DNA of 64,000 nucleotides from Przewalskia tangutica (taxonomy: Eukaryota > Streptophyta > Magnoliopsida > Solanales > Solanaceae), in assembly GCA_029844215.1 (NCBI GenBank), contig CM056726.1, positions 39,921,001 through 39,985,000 of the forward strand. Reading direction: 5' to 3'. The translations under genes and the position numbers were made by a program. The notes beneath the pieces were generated by a model, which was not told the origin of the DNA, ran no database searches, and worked only from the letters and a program-made list of their open reading frames with translations. Of this stretch, positions 37,144-47,875 are shown piece after piece (position 1 is the stretch's first letter; every line of letters starts with the position of its first letter).

Positions 37144-39518
37144 TGTTATATCCCGTATTTCCAGAGTATGTACGTGAGGGCGTACGTACGAAAGTTTAGC
37201 CTTAAAGTAGGCAATGAGACGTTTTTTTGGGCACAACTCATTAAAAGAATCGTTTTCCGACGAAGCGTTTTACACAACTCGCGTAGGATAAATTCCGGCT
37301 ATGTCGTTTCTAATTTTTGCGGATTTTTCCGAGAGACTAAACACTTTGGACCAACGAGAGGGCGAGACTTGTCACCCTCTCATTGATGGATGTGAGGCGG
37401 AAATGGACCGAATTGGATGACCATTTTTGTCAAGTAGTTGGTAGGATATTTTGTGTGCAAGTTGGCTAAGGACACTTGCCCAAATCTTGACCTTACACTT
37501 GCCTTGCACTTGGCATAATCTTGGCCATTGGTTGGCAATCCCTTGACCTATAAATACCCCTCTTGATATGAAGAGTTCTTCATCCACAAAAACTTTCCAA
37601 GTCTAAAATCCTCCCCTCTCCCTTGTTAGCCCTTTTCGTCCAAACACATCCCCCCCCCCTTGGAGAAGCTTAGCCGAGGCAATCCCCCCCCTAGCCTAGC
37701 CGAAATCTACCCCCCCTCCCTTGGTAGAAAAGTTGCCTTCTAGTATTGTTATAATGCCCAAAATACCCTAGCCCAAATCCCTTAGCACTTAGTAGAAGTT
37801 GTGAAGAACTTCTAAGGTTTCCTTGGAGCTATCGGAGCGTACAACTTAGGAGCTAAGCCTTGCTCCGGATCGACTTATATCTAGGATATTATTGGGCTTA
37901 CCGAGGTAAATAATCTTGTCCTTCTTTTGTAATTAGAGAATACATACTGTAGAAGTATAAGAATAAGTATTAAATACTTAGAAGAATATTACGTAATAGA
38001 ATTGAATCAAGTATCACAAGTAGGCGGTTTAAAAGAAGAATAATTGAACTATACTTGCTTAGAATCATTACGAGTAGTCTAGACGTTGATAGACGGCGTG
38101 TCGACTATTATAGGTTGATTCTGCGCGACATATTCAACTTGGCGGTGGTTTTCACGAGAAGGTATGTGATTCTTCCTAAAGCATGATATTTTAAAATATA
38201 TATATATAGTACTAGACGACATTTGTCGATCAATAATAACTACGGCAATGTCTTGACTTAAGCTGAATAAAAGCTACGGCAATGTCTTGACTTGAGCACG
38301 AATAATAAGAATCTTGATGCATTTCAAAAGAATATGAATCATTTTTTAATGTAAGAGAACTAATTGGTTTTTAAACAAGAAGCTTAAGAGTTATACTAGC
38401 TTTATGGGAAGTTAGGTATAACAACTTAAGATTTATAAAAGGAACAATTTACTTATGTGTTTATAATGCACTTATATTGAATTATGAAAGAATAATAAAA
38501 TGGTTTGATAAGTAGTCATGATATGATGCTATGTGTGGTAGTGACTTGTAACGTTTGTATAAGAGGGTATTCTTGTTATGCTTATGTTGTTTAACGATAA
38601 GCTGTTATGTTAGTATTATATCACTCACCTCTTGACATGTTACGGGTTGTCGCCTCCGACGCGGGGTAGTCAGCGGTGATCAGGACCATGATTCGAGAAT
38701 ACCTCATGCGGGTCCAGGGGACCTATGCGGAGCTACGAGAGTTCCAGGTTAGTGTGCGGGGTTATACCTCATGCGGTCTATGTGGCCATGCGGACTACGA
38801 GTCCAGGACGATGCCGAGGAGTAATACCACCGATGCAGGTTATACCCTACGCGCCTATGCGAGTGGCCTACGCGACTACGGAGTCCAGGATTAGGCTTGC
38901 ATGGTGATACTACGGGCAATTGGCCCTGCTTCGATCATTCGCAGCCTAGAAAAGACATGTTATAGTTTACCTATTGTTGCTCTTGTTTATGATGTGGCAC
39001 TATGTGCGGTTACATTGGTTGTTTCGTGCATATTTATAAAATTGGTTTTAAAATGATATGATTTCATTTAAGTACTTTAAAGTTTCACATACTTAGTACC
39101 TGTTGTACTGACCTCCTTCGGGGGGCTGCGTTCATGCCGCATGTAAGGGCAAGCAGGTGCTAGATCCACATCCTTAGAATCTTTGCGTTGGTGTTAGGAG
39201 CTCCATCTTCTCCGGAGGCTCTACTTTTGGGTATGATCTCCCTGTATTGTAGATAGTTTTGTACATTCAGGGTATGGCGGGGCCCTGTCCCGCCATAGTT
39301 GTTTACTTCCTTAGAGGTCTGTAGTCCTATTGTACAGTTGGGATGTAACTGCAAAACAATGTTTTTATATATATGCCGAAAGGCGTGCTTTTCTTCGATA
39401 AACTGCTTTCTCCTTTTAATAATGTTTCTTGTCTTGTTTTATATTTCCGCTGATTTTCTCGATGTATGATCGCCAGGTGCCGGGTAAGGCACGATCACGC
39501 CCCGAACGCGTCGTGACA
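37144..39518 (+). repeat. 5' LTR of C1
   Basis: 2,375 bp from TGTTATATCCCG to GTCGTGACA. TATA box TATAAATA at 37549-37556, C-rich leader at 37640-37715. It is very close to the 3' LTR, but many CTG/CAG sites of the 3' LTR read as other strings here (for example 37990-38110 against 45330-45450). Confidence 0.95.
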
Positions 39519-39522
39519 AAAG

Positions 39523-39534
39523 TGGTATCGAGCG
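39523..39534 (+). other. Primer binding site of C1 (altered)
   Basis: TGGTATCGAGCG stands in place of TGGTATCAGAGC. An element with such a site should prime poorly, which is odd in so young an insertion. Confidence 0.85.
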
Positions 39535-39718
39535 CTTAATCCTCTGAAAGTGTCTACGCACCGTATCTAGTAGAGTCTTGATTATCGGTGTTGTGCACCA
39601 CACCAATAATCGTGAGGCTATAGGATATTTAGGATTGGTTTCCATTCTTCTCACTCGAGATCGTGCTTAGAGCCGTGTTAAAGTGGACCTCTAACGAATT
39701 CCTTTCTCAGAATAGCTT

Positions 39719-40966
39719 ATGCCTCCACGTAAGGCAACCCGGGCCCATAAGGGCAAGGCAGCCGAGGGAGCTGCTAGTGGGACACCTAGAGTTACGAGGG
39801 CTCAGGCCCAGTCGATATCCGAGACGGCGAGTTCTACGACGCCGCCGACCCCAGGAGGGTTTAGGGCCGCAGCAGTGGCTGATGAGACCACAGTACCTAC
39901 ACCTCCAGTCCCACAGCCTGGAGCAGATGAGATGGGTTACAGAGATGGCCCGCCATCGCCAGATCGTGGGCCGCATACGAGACACGCCGATCGCGGCAGT
40001 CAGCCTCCACCCAGCACCGTGGTTCACCCGAGGCGCATAGTTTGAGGCTACGGATTTCTGAGTTGTAGCCCGCCGTAGTTCTACGGTCGAGGCTGAGGAT
40101 GATCCGCATGAGTTCATCCGCTTCTGCAGAGGATCACGCGGTGATCAAGGCGTCGAGACCGAGTCCGCGGACCTTCGTTCGCATCGGCTACGTGATACCA
40201 CAGTCGAGTGGTTTGATTCGTTGGAGGTATCCCGGGGAGAGCACGCGTCCCCACCTACTTGGGATGAGTTCTCGAGGCTTTCTCACTCACTTCTTGCCTC
40301 CACGGATGGCGAGGGCACGGCCGATAGATTTTTGTTATCGAGGCGCAGAGGACGCATCGTTAGGAGTACAATGTCGAGTTTGATTCATTCGCTCGATATG
40401 TCCCGGCGTTGGTAGCAGATATGGAGGATAGGTGCACCGCCACGCCACCGCTAGATGATTATATGGCCGAATCTTGTGCGGTGTTTCTTCACCGTATGGA
40501 CATTACCCGCACGCAGCTCATGCTCTTGGATGCGGCGAGCGTAGAGACCGACGCCGACAGCAGCAGGTTAAGACCAGACGGCAGGTCTTTTGGTGGCTAT
40601 CGTGGTGGCGCCTCAGCAGCTAGCCTAGATTTGCACCACACCACCAGAGCACCCTCGCACCGCCCTCAAAGACACCAGATATTCGAGGCGCACCAGGCCC
40701 TGTGACTTTACGCCCGTGAGCGAGAGGTATCGCCGACGGACCACCCCTCAAGTGGCCGATGCAGATCCCACTTCGGAGTTGTGGTGCCGCTACGGAGCTT
40801 GTTTCATTGGCCAGCAGGTCACTTTGCTAGAACCGTCCACTGGGCGAGGCGGCAGATAGTGGGTCACTACGAGTTCTTTGCTGTCTTCTTCATCCCCGAT
40901 AGTTACTCGCCCCGGAGGGCAGGGTACTCATGGACCAGCAGGTCGCGGCAGAGGTCATGGCTCGGG
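39719..40966 (+). pseudogene. gag of element C1, frameshifted
   Basis: The first 108 codons are open (39719-40045): a basic MPPRKATRAHKGKAAEG start, then a Pro/Thr-rich segment. The capsid-like region continues in other frames to about 40500 (VADMEDRCTATPPLDDYMAESC at 40409). A Gly/Arg-rich linker follows. The zinc knuckle region near 40790-40850 reads GHFARTVH, with Cys codons missing. In the paralogue at 15391 the same stretch keeps all four ligands. The missing Cys codons coincide with losses of TG next to C, the pattern seen throughout. Confidence 0.8.
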
Positions 40967-41640
40967 TCCCAGTTCTAGTGGTCCCCAGAACCGCATTTAT
41001 GCCTTGTCCAGCCGGCAGGATCAGGAGGCCTCACCTGATGTCGTCACAGGTACCTTATCAGTTTCTGGATTTGATGTGTATGCCTTGATAGATCCGTGTT
41101 CTACTCTGTCCTATATATCTCCCCTTATTGCTAGTAGGATAGGGATAGAGCACGAGTCCATAGACCTTTCGAGGTAGCTACGCCGGGGTGATTCGTGGTA
41201 GCTCACGGGTATATGTGGCTTGTCCATGACCATTTACATCGTCGACCTCAGCCGACTTGATAGAGTTGGATATGATTGATTTCGACGTGATCATGGGTAT
41301 GGATTGGCTAGCTTCTGCTACGCCAATGTAGACCGCAGGAGAGTAGTGCGGTTCCGCTTCCGGCGAGCCGATTGTCGAGTGGGAGCACAGTACGCCGGCG
41401 GTAGGTTTATTTCCTACCTCAAGGCTAGGAAGATGCGCAGGCGGGTACATCTACCATCTCGTTCGGTGTTTGATACCGAGGTCGCGTACCAGATTTTCAT
41501 CGCCCAGAGTCGAGAGTTCCCGACGTGTTTCCGCACGACCTTCCCGTATCCTCCCGAGAGAGATCGAAGTTTGTATAGATGTGTTGCGGACACTCGCCTA
41601 TTTCCATTCCGCCATACGTAATGGCACCGCCGAGTTAAGA
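40967..41640 (+). pseudogene. Protease domain of C1 pol
   Basis: The open part 40967-41177 reads SSRQDQEASPDVVTGTLSVS, then ALIDPCSTLSYISPLIASRIG with the catalytic Asp. The position after DP is Cys here and Ser in B; related elements as I know them have Gly. Later parts, including VIMGMDWLA near 41290, lie in shifted frames. Confidence 0.85.
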
Positions 41641-42330
41641 GAGTTGAAGGATCGGCTTAGAGACTTGCCGGAGAAGCGGCTTCATCGACCTAGTGTTTCT
41701 CCCCGGGAGCGCCAGATTGTTCGTGAAGAAGGACGGACGCCGCACGCTGTGTTGATTACATGCACGGAACAAGGTGACCATTAAGAACGAATACCCCTTC
41801 CCGTGATTGATGATTTGTTCGACCGATTGCAGTGCGAGATGTTTCTCCAAGATTGATCTACGGTCGCTATCATCAGTGCGAGTCGAGAGTCGGACATCCC
41901 TAGGATCGCATTCCGACCGCAGACGCACTACGAAGTTTAGGGTTATGTCGTTTGGTTTGACCAACGCCCGCGGTATTCATGGATTTGATGAACCGAGTGT
42001 TCAAACCATTTTTGGACACGTTCGTGATAGTGTTCATCGATGATATCTTGGTTTATTCTCGCCAGAGCGAGAGCATGCGAGCATTTGGCGATCTTGGCCG
42101 ACGCTTCTCCAGACTGCAGCTATACGCCAAGTTTTCCAAATGTGAGTTTTGGTTAACTTCGGTGGCTTTTTCGGGCATGTTGTCGGGCCGATGGCATTCG
42201 AGTGGATACGCCAAGATCGAGGCGCCAGACTTGGCCTAGACCTACTACTCCGGCAGAGGTTCGCAGCTTTCGGGTCTTGCAGTTATTATCGGTTCGTGAG
42301 AAGTTTGCTTTATCTTCTCGCACCATTGAC
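41641..42330 (+). pseudogene. Reverse transcriptase domain of C1
   Basis: The fingers and palm are split by several indels. RVMSFGLTNA (about 41944), MDLMNRVFKPFLDTFVIVF and the catalytic FIDDILVYSR (42036-42060) are readable, with both catalytic Asp codons present. YAKFSKCEFW follows at about 42123. The assignment is certain by comparison with 16360-16780. Confidence 0.9.
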
Positions 42331-42960
42331 TAGGTGACTCGTAAGGCGGCTAAGTTTCAGCCGACTGATGCTTGGAGCAGGTTTCGATTCTTGAGAGATC
42401 GACGACCGCCTCGCTCTTACTCTTCCGGAGGTCCGCACGGTTATGTCGTATTGTGATGCGTCAGCATCGGGTTGGGATGTGTGTTGATGCAGATGGCAAG
42501 GTTATAGCGTATGATCCCGACACCAAGAAACACGAGGAACTACCCCACCCATGATTTGGAGTCGCGGTGATTCACGCCTTGAAGATCTGAGGCACTACTT
42601 GTATGGGGTTCATGTGGATATTTATACGCACTACAAGAGCTCCGGTATATCTTCACCGGAGGAGTGAACTTACGGCGAGATGGTGGTTAGAGTTGCTTAA
42701 GGATTACGATGTTGATATCCTGTACCACCCGGGAAGGCCAATGTCAGGCGCGTATGCTCTAGTCGTAGGTCGATGGGAGTCTATCGATGTGCGCAGAGGA
42801 GGGACATGGTTCGTGATTTGCATCGATTAGCGAGCCTGGTGTCCGCTTGATTGATTACGATAGCGATGGGGTTCGAGTTCGTGAGGTTGCCGAGTCTTCC
42901 ATCGCCGGCGAGGTGAAGAGGCAACGATTCGAGGATCCAGCTTGCACGTTATCGTGATAC
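42331..42960 (+). pseudogene. RNase H domain of C1
   Basis: SYCDASASGWDVCV-like text is present around 42445-42490 in broken frames, which would carry the first catalytic Asp. The frame at 42603-42830 keeps the WWLELLKDYDVDILYHPG segment. The DHKSL motif reads as DYKS-like text out of frame. At least four frameshifts. Confidence 0.8.
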
Positions 42961-43025
42961 GGCTCTTCGTGAGGAAGCGGTCCTTTTGAGGTAGCACCAC
43001 GGGTGCTAAGGTTTGAGGGCATGTT

Positions 43026-43856
43026 GTGTGTTCCAGATGTTTCGTGACTTCAGCAGTTCTTGGGGAAGCACACAGCGCGCGTTACTCTATCCATCCGGGG
43101 TCGACCAAGATGTACCACGACCTTAGATCTGTGTATTGGTGGGATGGCTTGAAGAGGGACGTTGCAGAGTTCGTAGCTCAGTGCCCGTGTTGTCAGCAGG
43201 TGAAGGTAGAGCACCAGAGGCCTGGTGGTTTGTTACAGACGATAGAGATCCCGACCTGGAAGTGGGAGGTGATCAACATGGACTTTATCACAGGATTGCC
43301 TCGCACTCAGAGGAGACATGATTCTATATGGGTTATCGTCGACAGGCTGACGAAATCAGCCCACTTTCTTCCCATCAGGACGACTTTTTCGGCTGAGGAT
43401 TATGCCAGACTTTACATCCGAGAGATCGTCAGACTGCATGGAGTCCCTATTTCGATCATATCAGACAGAGGAGCCCAGTTTACGGCTAACTTCTGGAGGT
43501 CCTTCCAGAAGGGTTTGGGGACGCAGGTGAGCCTGAGTACTGCATTCCATCCACAGACAGACGGACAGGCCGAGCGCACTATCCAGACTCTTGAGGATAT
43601 GCTGCGAGCCTGTGTTATTGACTTCAGGGGTAGCTGGGAGGATCATTTGCCTCTAGTTGAGTTTGCGTATAATAATAGCTACCACTCCAGTATTCAGATG
43701 ACGCCTTATGAGGCCTTGTATGGGAGGAAGTGCAGATCGCCGATAGGCTGGTTCGATGTGGGCGAGGTGCAGTTAGTGGGACCAGATTTGGTGCAGCAGG
43801 CAGTGGATAAGGTAAAGCTTATCCAGGAGGTTCTTGACGACTCGAGTCGCATGTAA
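43026..43856 (+). CDS. Integrase core of C1 (best-preserved pol segment)
   Basis: An uninterrupted 276-codon frame, part of the gag-pol polyprotein rather than a separate gene; its first Met is not a true start. The zinc-binding residues are His16, His23, Cys53 and Cys56. The catalytic triad is Asp86 (NMDFI), Asp147 (SDRGAQF) and Glu183 (DGQAERT), with the canonical 35 residues between the second Asp and the Glu. The core is therefore complete. Integrase inserts the DNA copy into the genome and makes the 5-bp duplication. The frame ends at 43856 at a spot where two expected CAG triplets are altered; the C-terminal part continues at once in the next frame. Confidence 0.9.
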   Translation: MCSRCFVTSAVLGEAHSARYSIHPGSTKMYHDLRSVYWWDGLKRDVAEFVAQCPCCQQVKVEHQRPGGLLQTIEIPTWKWEVINMDFITGLPRTQRRHDSIWVIVDRLTKSAHFLPIRTTFSAEDYARLYIREIVRLHGVPISIISDRGAQFTANFWRSFQKGLGTQVSLSTAFHPQTDGQAERTIQTLEDMLRACVIDFRGSWEDHLPLVEFAYNNSYHSSIQMTPYEALYGRKCRSPIGWFDVGEVQLVGPDLVQQAVDKVKLIQEVLDDSSRM

Positions 43857-44346
43857 GTCATATGCAGATCATCGTCGTCGGCATCTGGAGTTCGAGGTTG
43901 ATGATTGGGTTTTCCTGAAGGTGTCACCCATGAAGGGTGTGATGAGATTCGGGAAGAAAGGGAAACTCAGCCCAAGGTACATTGGGCCGTATCAGATTGT
44001 CCGCAGGGTAGGCAAGGTTGCCTATGAGTTGGATCTGCCGTCCGATCTGGAGGCAGTGCATCCGGTGTTTCATGTTTCTATGCTGAGAAGATGTATCGGG
44101 GATCCATCTAGGGTGCATCCGATTGACGATGTCCAGGTGACCGAGGGGTTATCGTATGAGGAGATTCCCATAGCGATAATCGATCGTCAGGTTAGGCGTC
44201 TGCGGACGAAGGACGTGGCTTCCGTCAAAGTTCTGTGGCGGAACGAGCTCAGGGAGGAGATGACGTGGGAAGCTGAGGAGGACATGAGGCAGAGGTATCC
44301 TCACCTATTCCCCACACCTCCAGGTAATTCACTTTCCTACTTGTAA
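43857..44346 (+). CDS. Integrase C-terminus and chromodomain of C1
   Basis: The open frame runs from about 43834 to the stop at 44344-44346. It carries the DWVFLKVSPMKG segment, the GPY/F motif (IGPYQIVRRVGKVAYELDLP), the HPVFHVSMLRRC segment, and a C-terminal chromodomain-like region (VASVKVLWRN, MTWEAEEDMRQRYPHLF). This architecture identifies a chromovirus of the Tekay/Del type. It lies one frame off the preceding integrase core. The domain probably guides insertion into repressed chromatin, in line with the target choices seen here. Confidence 0.9.
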
Positions 44347-44486
44347 ATCTTCATTATCGTTTATGCCTAAGTGTTGTTTTGTGGCCGTGTGTGGCATTTG
44401 CAAAAATATTTTAAGTTATGAAGAACCTTATCGTTAACTGTCTTGGGAAGGAACATTCGGGACGAATGTTTCTAAGGAGGGGAGAA
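44347..44486 (+). other. 3' untranslated part of C1: palindrome and polypurine tract
   Basis: It contains the perfect inverted repeat AACATTCG-GGA-CGAATGTT at 44452-44470. The polypurine tract AAGGAGGGGAGAA follows, then the 3' LTR. Confidence 0.85.
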
Positions 44487-46845
44487 TGTTATACCCCGTA
44501 TTTCCAGAGTATGTACGTGAGGGCGTACGTACGAAAGTTTAGCCTTAAAGTAGGCAATGGGACGTTTTTTTGGGCACAACTCATTAAAAGAATCGTTTTC
44601 CGACGAAGCGTTTTACACAACTCGCGTAGGATAAATTCCGGCTATGTCATTTCTAATTTTTGCGGATTTTTCTGAGAGACGAAACACTTTGGACCAACGA
44701 GAGGGCGACACTTGTCACCCTCTCATTGATGGATGTGAGGCGGAAATGGACCGAATTGGATGACCATTTTTGTCAAGTAGTTGGTAGGATATTTTGTGTG
44801 CAAGTTGGCTAAGGACACTTGCCCAAATCTTGACCTTACACTTGCCTTGCACTTGGCATAATCTTGGCCATTGGTTGGCCATCCCTTGACCTATAAATAC
44901 CCCTCTTGAGATGAAGAGTTCTTCATCCACAAAAACTTTCCAAGTCTAAAATCCTCCCCTCTCCCTTGTTAGCCCTTTTCGTCCAAACACATCCCCCCCT
45001 TGGAGAAGCTTAGCCGAGGCAATCCCCCCCTAGCCTAGCCGAAATCTACCCCCCCTCCCTTGGTAGAAAAGTTGCCTTCTAGTATTGTTATAATGCCCAA
45101 AATACCCTAGCCCAAATCCCTTAGTACTTAGTAGAAGTTGTGAAGAACTTCTAAGGTTTCCTTGGAGCTATCGGAGCGTACAACTTAGGAGCTAAGCCTT
45201 GCTCCGGATCGACTTATATCTAGGATATTATTGGGCTTACCGAGGTAAATAATTTTGTCCTTCTTTTGTAATTAGAGAATACATACTGTAGAAGTATAAG
45301 AATAAGTATTAAATACTTAGAAGAATATTACAGAATAGAATTGAACTGTTATCACAGTAGAAGGGTTTAAAAGAAGAATAATTGAACTATACTTGCTTAG
45401 AACTGTTTACAGAGTAGTCTAGACGTTGATAGACGTGTCTGACTATTATAGGTTGATTCTTTACGCGCGACATATTCAACTTGGCAGGTGGTTTTCACCG
45501 AGAAGGTATGTGATTCTTCCTAAAGCATGATATTTTAAAATATATATATATAGTACGGTAGACGTACATGTGTTGACTGAATAATAACTACGGCAATGTC
45601 TTCTGACTTAAGCCTGAATAAAAGCTACGGCAATGTCTTCTGACTTAAGCCTGAATAATAAGAATCTTGATGCATTTCAAAAGAATACTGAATCATTTTT
45701 TAACAGAAGAGAACTAATTGGTTTTTAAACAAGAAGCTTAAGAGTTATACTAGCTTTATGGGAAGTTAGGTATAACAACTTAAGATTTATAAAAGGAAAA
45801 TTTTACTTATTTGTTTATAATGACTTATATTGAATTATGAAAGAATAATAAAATGGTTTGATAAGTAGTCATGATATGATGCTATGTGGTAGTGACTTGT
45901 AACGCTTGTATAAGAGGTATTCTTGTGTGCTTATGTTGTTTAACGATAAGTCGTTATGTTAGTATTATATCACTCACCTCTTGACATGTTACTGTGGGTT
46001 GTCGCCTCCGATGCGGGTAGACTCAAAGTGATGCAGGACCATGATTCGAGAATACCTCATGCGGGTCCAGGGACCTATGCGCGAGCTACGAGTTCCGTGT
46101 TAGCGCGGGTTATACCTCATGCGGTATGTGGCCATGCGACTACGAGTCCAGACGACGCCGAGGAGTAGCTACTCGACGCGGGTTATACCCTACGCGCCTA
46201 TGTGAGTGGCCTATGCGGACTACGGAGTCCAGGATTAGGCTTGTATGGTGATACTACACGCAATTGGCCTGCTCGATCATTCGCAGCTAGAAAAGACCGC
46301 ATACAGTTTACCTATTGTTGCTCTTGTTTATGATGTGGCACTATGCGCGTTACATTGGTTGTTTCGTGCATATTTATAAAATTGGTTTTAAAATGATATG
46401 ATTTCATTTAAGTACTTTAGCTTCACATACTTAGTACTGTATCGACCTCCTTCTGGGCCGTTCATGCCGCAGTGGCAAGAAGTGCTAGATCCACATCCTT
46501 AGGATCTTTGCGTTGTGTCGTGAGCTTCATCTTCTCCCGAGGCTCTACTTGGGTATGATCTCCTGTATTGTAGATAGTTTTGTACATTCAGGTATGGCGG
46601 GCCCCGTCCCGCCATAGTTGTTTACTTCCTAGAGGTCTCAGAGTCCTATTGTACAGTTGGGATGTAACTGCAAAACAATGTTTTTATATATATGCCGAAA
46701 GGCAGACTTTTCTTCAGATAAACTGTTTCTCCTTTTTAATAATGTTTCTTGTCTTGTTTTATATTTCCGCTGATTTTCTCTGATGTATGACTGCTTGGGT
46801 GCCCGGGTAAGGCACCAGTCACGGGCCCCGGAACGGGTCGTGACA
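44487..46845 (+). repeat. 3' LTR of C1
   Basis: 2,359 bp. TATA box at 44892-44899, C-rich leader at 44995-45060. Around 46020-46260 it has the GAATACCTCATGCGGG modules seen in LTR1 and family B. It is followed by the duplicated ATATA and the rest of the A3 gag knuckle. Confidence 0.95.
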
Positions 46846-46850
46846 ATATA

Positions 46851-46892
46851 CTAAGAGTATGTCCTTTTAGAAAGAGCACCGGTGAGGTGGAT
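46851..46892 (+). pseudogene. A3 gag fragment between C1 and C2
   Basis: 42 bp continuing the zinc knuckle of the A3 gag (ends VCPFRKSTGEVD), matching 59307-59348. It separates two independent family C insertions. Confidence 0.9.
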
Positions 46893-47875
46893 TGTTATAC
46901 CCCGTATTTCCAGAGTATGTACGTGAGGGCGTACGTACAAAAGTTTTTAGCCTTAAGTAGGCATAAGGGTCGAAATTTGTGCACAACTAGCAAAAAGAAT
47001 CGTTTTCCGACGAAACGTTTTCCGGACTTTGCGAAGGGAAAAATACGGCTGCAACATTTATTATTTTTATGGATTTTTTCGAGAGATGAAATATTTTGGA
47101 CCAACGAGAGGGCGACACTTGTCACCCTCAAGTGGGAGGTCATTTGGACGAAACATTGGGCGTTTTTTTTTGCCTTTCTTTTGGTCAAGGGTTAGGTAGG
47201 ATAATTTGTGTAGTAGATGGATAAGGACACTTGCCCAAATCCTCACCCTCCACTTGCCCCCCACTTGTCTTGATCTTGGCCATTGAATGTCCTATAAATA
47301 CCCCTCTAATGCAAGACTATTTCTTCATCCTCACTTGATAAATTCCAAGGCAAAAATCCCCCTCCCCCTTAGTGAAATTTCGTCCAAGCCACCCCTCCCC
47401 CTTTGAGAGGCCTTGGCCGAAACATCCCCCCTCTTTCCTTGAGTTGTTTCGTATAATACCCCCCCCCCCCCCCTTGGTAGAAAAGTTATCTCCAAGTATT
47501 GTTACTATGCCAAAAACCTTAGCCCATATACCTTGTAGTACTTTCCAAAGTTACCTCTATATCGTAGAGTCTTAAATACTACTATATTTCCATTAGTCAC
47601 TAAACGAAACCCTAAGGAAAAATCTTCATAGCGGTTGAAGTATTAAGAAGAAGTTGCGTAGAACTTCTAAGGGTTGTTTGGAGCGGTTGAGCGCACGAGT
47701 AGAGCTAAACCTTGCTCAGGATCGACATTTAATCTTGGATAATTTTGGGCTTATCGAGGTAAATAATCCTATCCTTCTAGTGTAATTGGAGATTACATAC
47801 TGTAAGTGGTATAGAAATAAATATAAGATACATAGAAGGATATTTAAGAAGAGAATTGAACTGTAATAGAAGGAT
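46893..47875 (+). repeat. Element C2, partial 5' LTR
   Basis: It begins TGTTATACCCCGTATTTCC and shares the U3 of C1 but is clearly diverged, with the G-box-like block at 47111, TATA box at 47293-47300 and C-rich leader at 47350-47475. D2 is inserted at 47875 (left target copy AGGAT). The rest of C2 is absent from the window, lost with the right part of D2 in a deletion ending at 54303. Confidence 0.85.

Larger units (their letters stand above)
37144..46845 (+). mobile_element. Full-length Ty3/chromovirus element C1
   Basis: LTRs at 37144-39518 and 44487-46845 flank a 5.0-kb internal region with gag and all pol domains. ATATA at 37139-37143 and 46846-46850 is the target duplication. The gag sequence of A3 reads on across the insertion. 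The integrase and chromodomain half is nearly intact, while gag to RNase H is broken by many small indels. It is the best candidate here for a recently active element. Confidence 0.95.
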
